Assembly (NCBI GenBank): GCA_030147645.1
Contig: JASBUY010000072.1
Span: 1 to 11,703, forward strand
From: Aquabacter sp.
GTDB taxonomy: Bacteria; Pseudomonadota; Alphaproteobacteria; Rhizobiales; Xanthobacteraceae
Direction of reading: 5' to 3'
Length of the DNA: 11,703 nucleotides
Shown here: one piece after another, positions 1-6,733 of the stretch
Layout of the letters: every line of letters begins with the position of its first letter
How positions within the stretch are numbered: the stretch's first letter is position 1
Notes under the pieces: generated by a model
Databases searched by the model: none
Told to the model about the DNA's origin: nothing
Seen by the model: only the letters and a program-made list of their open reading frames with translations
Position numbers and translations under genes: made by a program

Positions 1-782
1 CGCCCGCGGGCCATGTCCCAATCCCACATGCCGCAGCGCCCGCGATTGAGCGCCGTGTCGATGCGCATGCGCACCGTGTCGTAGATGTGGTCCGCCTCGC
101 GCGCCCGGGTCGCCTGCCAGTGGAAGGAGAAGCCGAGGATCAGCAGCACCGCGCCGGTGGTGGTGAAGAGGGTGATGGTGAGGGTGGTGGATTCCGACCA
201 GGAGCGCAGCGCCTGGCCGAGGGGCTGGATATAGACGATCTGTCCGAGCGGCGGCGTCAGGTTGCGCACGGTTGCGAGCGCGGGCTGGTCGTTGAGGGTG
301 ATTTCCAGCACCCCGGCGCGCTCGGCGAAGACCGTCAGCGGCTGGGAGGGGTCGAGGATGTCCGAAAGGGTCGCCGCGCCGCCGGCATGGGGCGAGGCGG
401 CGATGATGCGGCCGGCGGGGTCGGTGATGTAGACCCGGCGTCCCGCTTGGGTTGCGCGCGGCGGCAGGGAATCGGTCAGCGCCGCCTGGACGCGGGAGAG
501 GTTTCCGCCGAGCCGCTGCGACAGCCCTTCGGCCGTGGCGAGGGCGAGCAGCGAGAGATCGTCCTTGGCATTGTCCAGCACAGCCTGGCGCGCGCCATGG
601 ATCTGCACCATGGCGCCGATGCCGATGACCCCGAGAAAGGTGATGATGAGTGCGGGGACGATACGGCGCAGGAAGGGCTCGGCTTCGAGGAGCCGTTGGT
701 AGGCAGGGCGTGCGACGGATCGCGCCAATCCACCTATGGCTTGACCGCGCACGCCAGCGCTCGCAGCGTTGGCGCGTGCCAT
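1..782 (-). CDS. PAS-containing membrane sensor histidine kinase, N-terminal part (cut by window edge)
   Basis: The first 260 codons of a longer gene are present; it stays open to the left edge. Seen: a basic N-terminal tail, a hydrophobic segment at residues about 41-61 (IVPALIITFLGVIGIGAMV), a region of about 140 residues that would lie in the periplasm, a second hydrophobic segment at about 200-220, and then the start of a PAS domain (residues about 240 on, with GRCGMWDWDMARG). The extracytoplasmic part includes VYITDPAGRIIAASP, typical of Cache/PDC-like sensor domains. In alphaproteobacteria this arrangement is normally followed by HisKA and HATPase domains, but those lie outside the window, so kinase function is inferred. 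The ATG at 782 is supported by a GGAGGA ribosome site at 791-796. The ligand is unknown. A GGDEF/EAL output instead of a kinase cannot be excluded. Confidence 0.8.
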   Translation of the reverse strand, partial: MARANAASAGVRGQAIGGLARSVARPAYQRLLEAEPFLRRIVPALIITFLGVIGIGAMVQIHGARQAVLDNAKDDLSLLALATAEGLSQRLGGNLSRVQAALTDSLPPRATQAGRRVYITDPAGRIIAASPHAGGAATLSDILDPSQPLTVFAERAGVLEITLNDQPALATVRNLTPPLGQIVYIQPLGQALRSWSESTTLTITLFTTTGAVLLILGFSFHWQATRAREADHIYDTVRMRIDTALNRGRCGMWDWDMARG

Positions 783-1113
783 CGCCGGTCTCCTCCGGTG
801 TCCAGGCTGGCGAAGCGGCCCCGCTTATCCAGCTCAACGTCCTCGAAAATGACTTGGAGGGACGTGCCGCATCTCTCCGAATCAAAGTCGATGTGAATCG
901 AATCGGGGCGTTGCTGTCTAGAGTCCAGGGGAGTCAAGACGCAAAAAAGAGAGGGCTTGGGGCGGCTCTCCGGCGCCGGACGCAGCACAAAGTGAGGCCT
1001 GGGAGTCGTTAACGCCGGATTGAGGGCTGTGAATAGCCTGTGGGCAAGTCAGGCGGGCGCAATTCGGACGGGCGCGAGGCGGACGGGCACCGTGCCCGTC
1101 CGCTCGGTGTGGT
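783..1113. other. Intergenic region between sensor kinase and pepN
   Basis: These 331 bases contain no gene I can support. A short minus-strand reading frame (988-734) runs through it into the kinase gene, but it has no recognisable domain and no good ribosome site. The part at about 830-1020 is less GC-rich than its surroundings, as expected for the leader and promoter of the kinase gene. On the minus strand, TTGCGT-N18-TAGACA can be read as a weak sigma70-like promoter; I do not rate it highly. Two direct copies of GAGTC ten bases apart lie at about 921-936. The pepN-proximal end holds the inverted repeat listed separately. Confidence 0.5.
1080..1102 (-). terminator. Inverted repeat just downstream of pepN, putative terminator hairpin
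   Basis: A perfect 11-bp inverted repeat (CGGACGGGCAC / GTGCCCGTCCG, one base between the arms; as RNA a stem with a 3-5 base loop) starts 11 bases after the pepN stop codon. On the pepN strand it is not followed by a run of T, so it is not a textbook intrinsic terminator. It may act as a 3'-end stabilising or factor-assisted termination structure. A further direct copy of CGGACGGGC lies at 1065-1073. Confidence 0.45.
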
Positions 1114-3747
1114 TCAGCCGAGGGCGCGGGCGGCGATATCGGCCACGTCGTCGGAGAGATCGGGCGCGTTCGCGACCCGCCGCAGAGCGGCTTCGGCGAG
1201 CTGCGCACGGCCGGGCTCCAGCTGGCGCCAGGTCTTGAAGGCGGAGAGCAGGCGAGAGGCCAACTGCGCGTTCTTGCCGTCGAGGCTCAGCACCATGTCC
1301 ACCAGGAAGTCGTAGCCGGCGCCGTCGGGTCGGTTGAACTGGGTGGGATTGCCGTTCGCGAAGGCGCCCACCAAAGCGCGTACGCGGTTGGGATTGCCCA
1401 TGGCGAAGACCGGGATGAGGGTCAGCGCGCGGATCCGGTCGAGCGTCGCGGGTTCGGGAATTTGCGCCTGAAGGCTCAGCCACTTGTCGATGACGAGCGG
1501 GTCATTCTCGTAGCGCTTATGGAAGGTGTCGAGCGCCTCCGTCCGGTGCGGCGTGTCGTGCTGGGCGAGCACGGCGAGGGCCGCGAAGCGGTCGGTCATA
1601 TTGTCCGCGTCGCGGAACTGGGCCTCCGCCCGCGCGAGGGCCTCCTCGCTCCCCGTGACGGTCAGATAGTCGAGCGCCAGATTGCGCAAGGCGCGCCGCC
1701 CGGCAGAGGCGGCGTCCGGCGAATAGCGCCCGTGCGAGGCGTAGCGCGCGTAAATCTCCGCGAGGCGCGGCGCCAGCGCGGCGCTGACCGCGCGGCGCAG
1801 CGCACGGCGAGCGGTAAACACCGCGTCGGGGTCAACGTCGCGCGCAAGTTCCCGGGCGATTTCGGTTTCCCCAGGCAACGCAAGGGCTTGCGCCTTGAAG
1901 GCCGGATCGAGATCCTCCGCCTCCAGGATGCGGGTCGCGGCATCCAGCAGGGCATCGGGGGCGGGCAGGGTGCCTTCGGTGGCGCCGCGCTTCAGCAGGC
2001 CCGAGGCGAGCGCCTGGATGGCGTCGAAGCGATTGAAGGGATCGCTGTCGCGGGCCGCGAGGAAGACGAGGTCCGACGCCGACAGATTGCTGGTGAGATT
2101 GACCGGCGCCGAAAAGCCCCGGTTCAGCGAGGGCACGGGACGGTCGGGAAGGCCCGTGAAGACGAAGCTCTCGTTCGCGCCTGTGATCTCCAGCACGCCA
2201 CGCTCCAGCCGTCGGCCGTCCGCGAGCGTCAAGGGCAGGTCCGTGCCGTCCTGCGCCACGAGTCCGAGGGCGAGGGGAATGACCACGGGCGCCTTCACCG
2301 GCTGGCCGGGGGTCGGCGGGGTGGATTGGGCGATGTCGATGCGCAGCGTTGCGGCCTCGGGATCGTGGGTGCAGGTCACGTCCAGGCGGGGCGTGCCCGA
2401 CTGGTGATACCAGCGCGCGAACTGCGACAGGTCGCGCCCGCTGGCCTGCGCAAAGCAGGCCAGAAAATCTTCCACTGTGGCGGCATCGCCGTCATGGCGC
2501 GTGAAGAACAGATCCATTCCGGACCTGAAATCCTGTGCGCCCAGCAGCGTCTTCAGCATGCGGACCACTTCGGCGCCCTTTTCATAGACGGTCGCCGTGT
2601 AGAAATTGTTGATCTCGCGATAGGTGTCGGGCCGCACCGGATGGGCGAGGGGGCCGGCATCCTCGGTGAATTGCTGGGCCTTGAGCAGCCGCACGTCGGC
2701 GATGCGCTTGACCGGCCGCGAGCGCTGGTCGGAGGAGAATTCCTGGTCGCGGAAAACCGTGAGCCCTTCCTTCAGGCACAACTGAAACCAGTCGCGGCAG
2801 GTGATGCGGTTGCCGGTCCAGTTGTGAAAATATTCGTGCGCGATGATCGCTGCGATATTCGCATAATCGGCGTCGGTCGCGGTCTCGGGCGTCGCGAGGA
2901 TGTATTTGTCGTTGAAGACGTTGAGGCCCTTATTCTCCATCGCGCCCATGTTGAAGTCGGAGACGGCGACGATGTTGAAGACGTCGAGGTCATACTCGCG
3001 GCCGAACACCGCCTCGTCCCAGCGCATGGAGCGCTTCAGCGCGTCCATGGCATAGCCGGCGCGGTCCTGCTTGCCCGGCTCCACATAGATGCCGAGATCC
3101 ACCGGCCGCCCCGAGGCGGTGAGGAAATGCCCCGGCACCTTGGACAGGCGGCCGCCCACCAAGGCGAACAGATAGCTCGGCTTCGGCCAGGGGTCGTGCC
3201 AGATGGCATAATGGCGGCTCGTGCCCTCGATCGGCCCATTGCGCACGAGATTTCCGTTGCCAAGCAGAACCGGCGCGTCCTCGCGCTCTGCTTCAATGCG
3301 GGTGGTATAGACGGCGAGAATGTCGGTGCGGTCGGGAAAGTAGGTGATGCGGCGGAAGCCCTCCGGCTCGCACTGGGTGCAATAGACGCCGTTGGTGCAG
3401 TAAAGGCCCATCAATTGGGTATTGGCGGTGGGGTCGAGCAGCGTCTCCACTTCCAGCACGAACGCGTCGGCGGGCGGCTTCGCAATGACGAGCCGGTCCG
3501 GCGTCGCCTCATAGGCCCCGCCCGCGGCCGGCTGGCCGGCGAGGGAGAGGCGGACAAGCTTCAGCCCGTCGCCGTCGAGCACCACCGGCGCCCCGGCGCG
3601 GCCGGCCGGGTTGCGGCGCAGCGCAAGGCGCGCCACCGCCCGCGTCGCCGTCGGATGCAGGGCGATATCCAGATCCACCGTATCCACCAGCCAATCCGGC
3701 GGGCGATAATCCGCCAGACGGACGGGGGAAGGATCGGCGTTTTTCAT
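1114..3747 (-). CDS. pepN: Aminopeptidase N (M1 family zinc metalloprotease)
   Basis: PepN removes N-terminal amino acids from peptides in the cytoplasm during peptide turnover. Seen: the substrate-binding GAMEN motif at residues 268-272, the zinc site HEYFH at 304-308 with the third zinc ligand Glu327 eighteen residues later (in LKEGL), and the transition-state tyrosine at 388 (ATVYEKG). A beta-rich N-terminal domain and a helical C-terminal domain of about 400 residues complete the fold. At 877 residues it matches the E. coli-type PepN length (about 870), so it is full length. I chose the ATG at 3747 because a GGAG lies 8 bases upstream; a GTG at 3756 in the same frame has no suitable ribosome site. 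There is no signal peptide. It appears to be a single-gene unit, divergent from the chemoreceptor-like gene. Confidence 0.96.
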   Translation of the reverse strand: MKNADPSPVRLADYRPPDWLVDTVDLDIALHPTATRAVARLALRRNPAGRAGAPVVLDGDGLKLVRLSLAGQPAAGGAYEATPDRLVIAKPPADAFVLEVETLLDPTANTQLMGLYCTNGVYCTQCEPEGFRRITYFPDRTDILAVYTTRIEAEREDAPVLLGNGNLVRNGPIEGTSRHYAIWHDPWPKPSYLFALVGGRLSKVPGHFLTASGRPVDLGIYVEPGKQDRAGYAMDALKRSMRWDEAVFGREYDLDVFNIVAVSDFNMGAMENKGLNVFNDKYILATPETATDADYANIAAIIAHEYFHNWTGNRITCRDWFQLCLKEGLTVFRDQEFSSDQRSRPVKRIADVRLLKAQQFTEDAGPLAHPVRPDTYREINNFYTATVYEKGAEVVRMLKTLLGAQDFRSGMDLFFTRHDGDAATVEDFLACFAQASGRDLSQFARWYHQSGTPRLDVTCTHDPEAATLRIDIAQSTPPTPGQPVKAPVVIPLALGLVAQDGTDLPLTLADGRRLERGVLEITGANESFVFTGLPDRPVPSLNRGFSAPVNLTSNLSASDLVFLAARDSDPFNRFDAIQALASGLLKRGATEGTLPAPDALLDAATRILEAEDLDPAFKAQALALPGETEIARELARDVDPDAVFTARRALRRAVSAALAPRLAEIYARYASHGRYSPDAASAGRRALRNLALDYLTVTGSEEALARAEAQFRDADNMTDRFAALAVLAQHDTPHRTEALDTFHKRYENDPLVIDKWLSLQAQIPEPATLDRIRALTLIPVFAMGNPNRVRALVGAFANGNPTQFNRPDGAGYDFLVDMVLSLDGKNAQLASRLLSAFKTWRQLEPGRAQLAEAALRRVANAPDLSDDVADIAARALG

Positions 3748-3755
3748 CTTCGTCA

Positions 3756-3759
3756 CTCC
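3756..3759 (-). promoter_or_regulatory. Ribosome binding site that decides the pepN start
   Basis: GGAG on the minus strand, 8 bases before the ATG at 3747. It overlaps the alternative GTG start codon at 3756, which argues against use of that GTG. Confidence 0.55.
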
Positions 3760-3875
3760 GCTGCGGCCACACCGGGCGTGGCCGGGGGCGCAATCTTCCG
3801 AAACAGCAGGCCATCATGCGGCGCCCGCCATCCGAGCGGGGACATTAAGCGCCGGCAGGAGCGGAGAAAAGGCCG

Positions 3876-3904
3876 GTATGATGGCCCGGTGCGCCCGCGC
3901 GCAA
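3876..3904 (-). promoter_or_regulatory. Candidate sigma70-type promoter for pepN
   Basis: On the minus strand, TTGCGC (3904-3899) and TCATAC (3881-3876) are separated by 17 bases. Both boxes are only partial matches. Transcription would start near 3869, giving a leader of about 120 bases. Pattern match only. Confidence 0.25.
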
Positions 3905-3906
3905 AT

Positions 3907-3938
3907 GGTGCATTGCACACTTGATATTTGCGGTGCAT
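3907..3938 (+). repeat. Two direct GGTGCAT copies, 25 bases apart
   Basis: GGTGCAT occurs at 3907-3913 and 3932-3938. The first copy is part of a near-palindrome, GTGCATTGCAC (one mismatch at the centre). The copies flank and overlap the plus-strand promoter candidate TTGCAC (3913-3918), N17, CATCAT (3936-3941). They could be a regulator's half-sites for the chemoreceptor-like gene, or chance. Confidence 0.35.
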
Positions 3939-3951
3939 CATTACCCGCAGT

Positions 3952-3976
3952 CCAGGCAATTTCCTGGTCTTTTTTG
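3952..3976 (+). terminator. Small hairpin plus T run, possible attenuator
   Basis: CCAGG (3952-3956) pairs with CCTGG (3963-3967) around a 6-base loop and is followed at once by TCTTTTTTG. The stem is only 5 bp, so as an intrinsic terminator it would be weak. It lies between the plus-strand promoter candidate and the ATG at 4073, where it could attenuate transcription. Confidence 0.25.
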
Positions 3977-4061
3977 TGGTGCGGGCCGCCAGTGTCGCGT
4001 TTGAGGCGGCCATCCTGATTTGGTGTGTATCTGTCACATCGCCGCAAGGTTGTGCGGCCTT

Positions 4062-4067
4062 GGAGGG
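4062..4067 (+). promoter_or_regulatory. Ribosome binding site that decides the start of the chemoreceptor-like gene
   Basis: GGAGGG lies 5 bases before the ATG at 4073. No comparable site precedes the in-frame GTG at 4025, so the 16-residue N-terminal extension (rich in Arg and unlike the family) is unlikely to be made. Confidence 0.6.
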
Positions 4068-4072
4068 TCCCC

Positions 4073-5191
4073 ATGCACGGATCGCTTCCATCCCTCACCC
4101 AAGGTGCGTCCGCCGGGGACACGCCGGAACAAGTCATCGCTCTCTCAGACCATGCCCGCGTCATCGCCGCCGGCAAGGCGCGGGCGATCCAGGCCATCAC
4201 CGGCCAAACCCGCATGCTTGCTCTGAACGCCACCATTGAGGCGGCGCGGGCCGGCGCGTCCGGCAAGGGCTTTGCCGTCGTGGCGGAGGAGGTGAAGGCG
4301 GTGAGCGCGGAAATCGGCAAGCTCGCCTCCGAGATGGAAAGCGAACTGACTTCGGCGCTGGATGAATTGCGCTCTGTGGGCCGGCGCATGGCGGCGGACA
4401 TGCGGGGTCAGAGGCTGGTGGACCTGTGCCTCAACGCCATCGAGATCATCGACCGCAATCTTTATGAGCGCACCTGCGACGTGCGCTGGTGGGCGACCGA
4501 CGCGGCCGTGGTCGCGGCGGCGGGGGACCAATCCACCGAGGTCCTGATGGAGGCGGAACGCCGGCTCGGCGTCATTCTCTCGGCCTATACCGTCTATCTG
4601 GACCTGTGGATCTGTACGCCGGATGGGCGCGTCGTGGCCCATGGCCGGCCCGACCGCTATCCCGGCGTGCGCGGCACCGATGTCTCGCGGGAGAAATGGT
4701 TCCGGGAGGCCATGGGCTCGGCGTCGGGCGATGACTATGCCGTCGCAGATGTGGACCAGTGCCGGCCGCTGAACAATGCGCCCGTCGCAACCTATGCTGC
4801 TGCCGTGCGCGAGAATGGCGAGACGTTTGGCGCGCCCATCGGCGTGCTGGGGATTCATTTCGACTGGGAGCCCCAGGCGCGTGCGGTGGTGGACGGGGTG
4901 CGCCTCTCTCCCGAGGAAGCGGCGCGCTCCCGCGTGCTGCTGGTGGATGCGCGCGGCCGCATCCTGTCTGCCTCGGACCGGCGCGGGGAATTGACGGAAA
5001 ACATCACGCTCGCGCTCGAAGGCCGGCGCCACGGCGTCGTGCTTGACCAGAATGGGCGCACCACCGCCTTTCATCTGACCCCGGGCTATGAAACCTATCG
5101 CGGCCTGGAATGGGCGGGTGTCATCATTCAGGAGCCGGCGGAGGGCGAGCGCGAGGGTGGCGGCGGCGCGGCGGCGCGCAAGCGCCGCTGA
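4073..5191 (+). CDS. Soluble chemoreceptor-like protein: short MCP signalling hairpin followed by a Cache-like sensor domain
   Basis: 372 residues with no hydrophobic membrane segment and no signal peptide. Residues about 40-80 carry the tip of a methyl-accepting chemotaxis protein (ALNATIEAARAG, then GKGFAVVAEEVKAV), the part that touches CheA and CheW in ordinary receptors. Only about 50 residues precede the tip; helix continues after it to about residue 131. From about 130 there is RNLYERTCDVRWWATD, then a PDC/Cache-like part (about 155-265: YLDLWICTPDGRVVAHG, EKWFREA, GVLGIHFDW) and a second similar lobe (about 280-360: VLLVDARGRILSASD). Order is thus signalling first, sensing second, the reverse of a standard transmembrane receptor. 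There is no C-terminal methyltransferase-docking pentapeptide; the tail is Arg/Ala-rich. I infer a cytoplasmic sensor that may join chemoreceptor arrays or control another process. No chemotaxis genes are nearby. Confidence 0.75.
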   Translation: MHGSLPSLTQGASAGDTPEQVIALSDHARVIAAGKARAIQAITGQTRMLALNATIEAARAGASGKGFAVVAEEVKAVSAEIGKLASEMESELTSALDELRSVGRRMAADMRGQRLVDLCLNAIEIIDRNLYERTCDVRWWATDAAVVAAAGDQSTEVLMEAERRLGVILSAYTVYLDLWICTPDGRVVAHGRPDRYPGVRGTDVSREKWFREAMGSASGDDYAVADVDQCRPLNNAPVATYAAAVRENGETFGAPIGVLGIHFDWEPQARAVVDGVRLSPEEAARSRVLLVDARGRILSASDRRGELTENITLALEGRRHGVVLDQNGRTTAFHLTPGYETYRGLEWAGVIIQEPAEGEREGGGGAAARKRR

Positions 5192-5267
5192 GACGACCTC
5201 ATCGTTGGAGCTGCCGGTTCGGGTGAACGCACCGGCGCCTCACGGCCTGCGACGAGCGGGGCCAAAT

Positions 5268-5309
5268 CTGACCTTCATCAAGGTCGGCCCATCGAGGTGC
5301 GCTTAGCAT
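5268..5309 (+). promoter_or_regulatory. Candidate FNR/FixK-activated promoter of hemN
   Basis: CTGAC-CTTC-ATCAA at 5268-5281 resembles the FNR/FixK consensus TTGAT-N4-ATCAA: the right half is perfect, the left matches three of five. Its centre (5274.5) is 41.5 bases from the hemN ATG, and a -10-like TAGCAT lies at 5304-5309. That spacing is what a class II activated promoter starting at or next to the ATG would show. A perfect repeat, GACCTT-CATC-AAGGTC (5270-5285), overlaps the site and could be an alternative operator. Regulation of hemN by FNR-type proteins is well established in other bacteria; here it is inferred. Confidence 0.35.
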
Positions 5310-5315
5310 CGCGCC

Positions 5316-6680
5316 ATGACACGCCATGTCTCTCCCTCCGCCGCCTTGCTGGACCATGCCCGCCGCATGGTGCCGCGCTACACCTCTTATCCCACCGCGC
5401 CGCATTTCTCGGCCGAGGTGACGCACGAGACCTATGGCGGCTGGCTGGACCGTCTGAGCGGAAGCACGGCGCCCGTCTCGCTCTATCTGCATGTGCCTTT
5501 CTGCCGGTCCATCTGTTCCTATTGCGGCTGCACCACCAAGGCGGTGCGCCGGGAGGAGCCGGTGCGCGCTTATGCGGCCGACCTCCGCCGCGAGATTGAT
5601 CTCGTGGCGGCGCGGCTCGGCCCGGCGGCGGTCTCGCACCTGCATTGGGGCGGCGGCACGCCCAATGCCCTTCCGGCGGACTGCCTGGACGCGCTGATGG
5701 GCGACCTGCACCGGCGCTTCCGCATCGCCGCCGATGCCGAGCACGCCATCGAACTCGATCCGCGCCACCTGACGGCGGACGGCGCGCGCCATCTCGCCTC
5801 CATCGGCATCACGCGGGCGAGCCTCGGCGTGCAGACGCTGGACGATGCGGTTCAGGCGGCCATCGGCCGGGTCCAGCCTCTGGAGGTGGTGGCCGGCGGA
5901 TTTGCGGCCCTGCGCGCGGCGGGCATCGCGGCCATCAATGCCGACCTCATGTATGGCCTGCCGCGCCAGACCCTGCACAGCATCGAGGCAACCGTCGCCG
6001 AGGTGGTGCGCCTCGCGCCGAACCGCATCTCGCTGTTCGGCTATGCCCATGTGCCCTGGATGAAGTCCCACCAGAAATTGGTGTCCGAAGCCGAATTGCC
6101 GGGCGCGCCCGAGCGCATCCGTCAGGCGGCGCTGGCGCGCGACATGCTGGTCGCGGGCGGATATCTGGAAATCGGCATCGACCATTTCGCTTTGCCGGAC
6201 GATTCCATGGCCCGCGCGCGCCAGGCCCGCGACCTGCACCGCAATTTCCAGGGCTACACCACGGATGGCGCCGATGCCCTGATCGGCCTCGGTGCGTCCT
6301 CCATCAGCCGCACGCCGTTCGGCTATGCCCAGAACGCTCCGGATGCCGCGGGATGGCGGCGGGCGATCGAAGCGGGCCATCTCGCCACCGCCAAGGGCCG
6401 GGCGTTCGCGGGAGAGGATCGGATGCGCGCGGACGTAATCGCGCAGATCCTCTGCTATTTCGACGTGGACCTTTCAAAGACCGCTGAGCGGTACGGCTTC
6501 TCCGTAGATGTGCTCCTGCCGGGCCTCGCCGACCTCAGCCCCTTCCTGGATGCCGGATGGGTCACGTTCGACGGGCGGTGCCTCGCTCTTGTGACCCATG
6601 CTCAGGATGTGGCGCGCGTCGTCGCCTCGGCTTTCGATGCCTATCTGGGGCAGGGCGGGCGGCACTCGGTGGCGGTCTGA
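5316..6680 (+). CDS. hemN: Oxygen-independent coproporphyrinogen III oxidase
   Basis: HemN is a cytoplasmic radical-SAM enzyme that converts coproporphyrinogen III to protoporphyrinogen IX in heme synthesis without oxygen. Seen: PRYTSYPTAPHF at residues 20-31, the radical-SAM cluster motif with Cys63, Cys67 and Cys70 (CRSICSYC) and the adjacent Cys72 found in true HemN, the SAM-binding GGGTP at 112-116, ELDPRHL, GVQTLDD, and DLMYGLP. Length 454 is close to E. coli HemN (457). The family contains HemW-like relatives that are not oxidases, but the Cys72 and the PRYTSYPTAPHF start favour HemN. No ribosome site is visible before the ATG; with the promoter candidate above this hints at a leaderless mRNA. 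It sits alone, convergent with mdh. Confidence 0.95.
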   Translation: MTRHVSPSAALLDHARRMVPRYTSYPTAPHFSAEVTHETYGGWLDRLSGSTAPVSLYLHVPFCRSICSYCGCTTKAVRREEPVRAYAADLRREIDLVAARLGPAAVSHLHWGGGTPNALPADCLDALMGDLHRRFRIAADAEHAIELDPRHLTADGARHLASIGITRASLGVQTLDDAVQAAIGRVQPLEVVAGGFAALRAAGIAAINADLMYGLPRQTLHSIEATVAEVVRLAPNRISLFGYAHVPWMKSHQKLVSEAELPGAPERIRQAALARDMLVAGGYLEIGIDHFALPDDSMARARQARDLHRNFQGYTTDGADALIGLGASSISRTPFGYAQNAPDAAGWRRAIEAGHLATAKGRAFAGEDRMRADVIAQILCYFDVDLSKTAERYGFSVDVLLPGLADLSPFLDAGWVTFDGRCLALVTHAQDVARVVASAFDAYLGQGGRHSVAV

Positions 6681-6681
6681 C

Positions 6682-6710
6682 AAAAAAGGGGCGCGGATGC
6701 CGCGCCCCTT
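6682..6710. terminator. Bidirectional intrinsic terminator between hemN and mdh
   Basis: An 11-bp perfect stem (AAGGGGCGCGG, loop ATG, CCGCGCCCCTT) occupies 6686-6710, just after the hemN stop and 23 bases beyond the mdh stop. On the mdh strand the stem is followed by TTTTTT (6687-6682), a textbook terminator. On the hemN strand the tail is CTTGCTCTTC, less strong. It should serve both convergent genes. Confidence 0.85.
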
Positions 6711-6733
6711 CTTGCTCTTCAATGGTGCCGGGC

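Larger units (their letters stand above)
3748..4072. other. Divergent intergenic region between pepN and the chemoreceptor-like gene
   Basis: These 325 bases hold no supportable gene. They carry a promoter candidate on each strand (listed), two direct GGTGCAT copies 25 bases apart, and a small hairpin followed by a T run. The AT-richer core at about 3900-3980 is where I expect the promoters. A GTG-initiated extension of the chemoreceptor-like frame enters from 4025, but I judge it untranslated. Confidence 0.5.

Noticed and set aside
87..896. 269-codon plus-strand frame opposite the sensor kinase
   Set aside because: The minus strand carries two membrane segments, a Cache-like part and a PAS start behind a good ribosome site; the plus frame has no domain.
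734..988. 84-codon minus-strand frame upstream of the sensor kinase
   Set aside because: Overlaps the kinase start out of frame, no ribosome site or known motif; better read as leader sequence.
1462..3924. 820-codon plus-strand open frame opposite pepN
   Set aside because: It lies antisense to a gene with all M1 motifs; long antisense frames are common in GC-rich genomes. No domain is recognisable, and composition is Arg/Gly/Ala/His-rich as in shadow frames.
5199..6380. 393-codon minus-strand frame opposite hemN
   Set aside because: Antisense shadow of hemN; no recognisable domain and it crosses the hemN promoter region.
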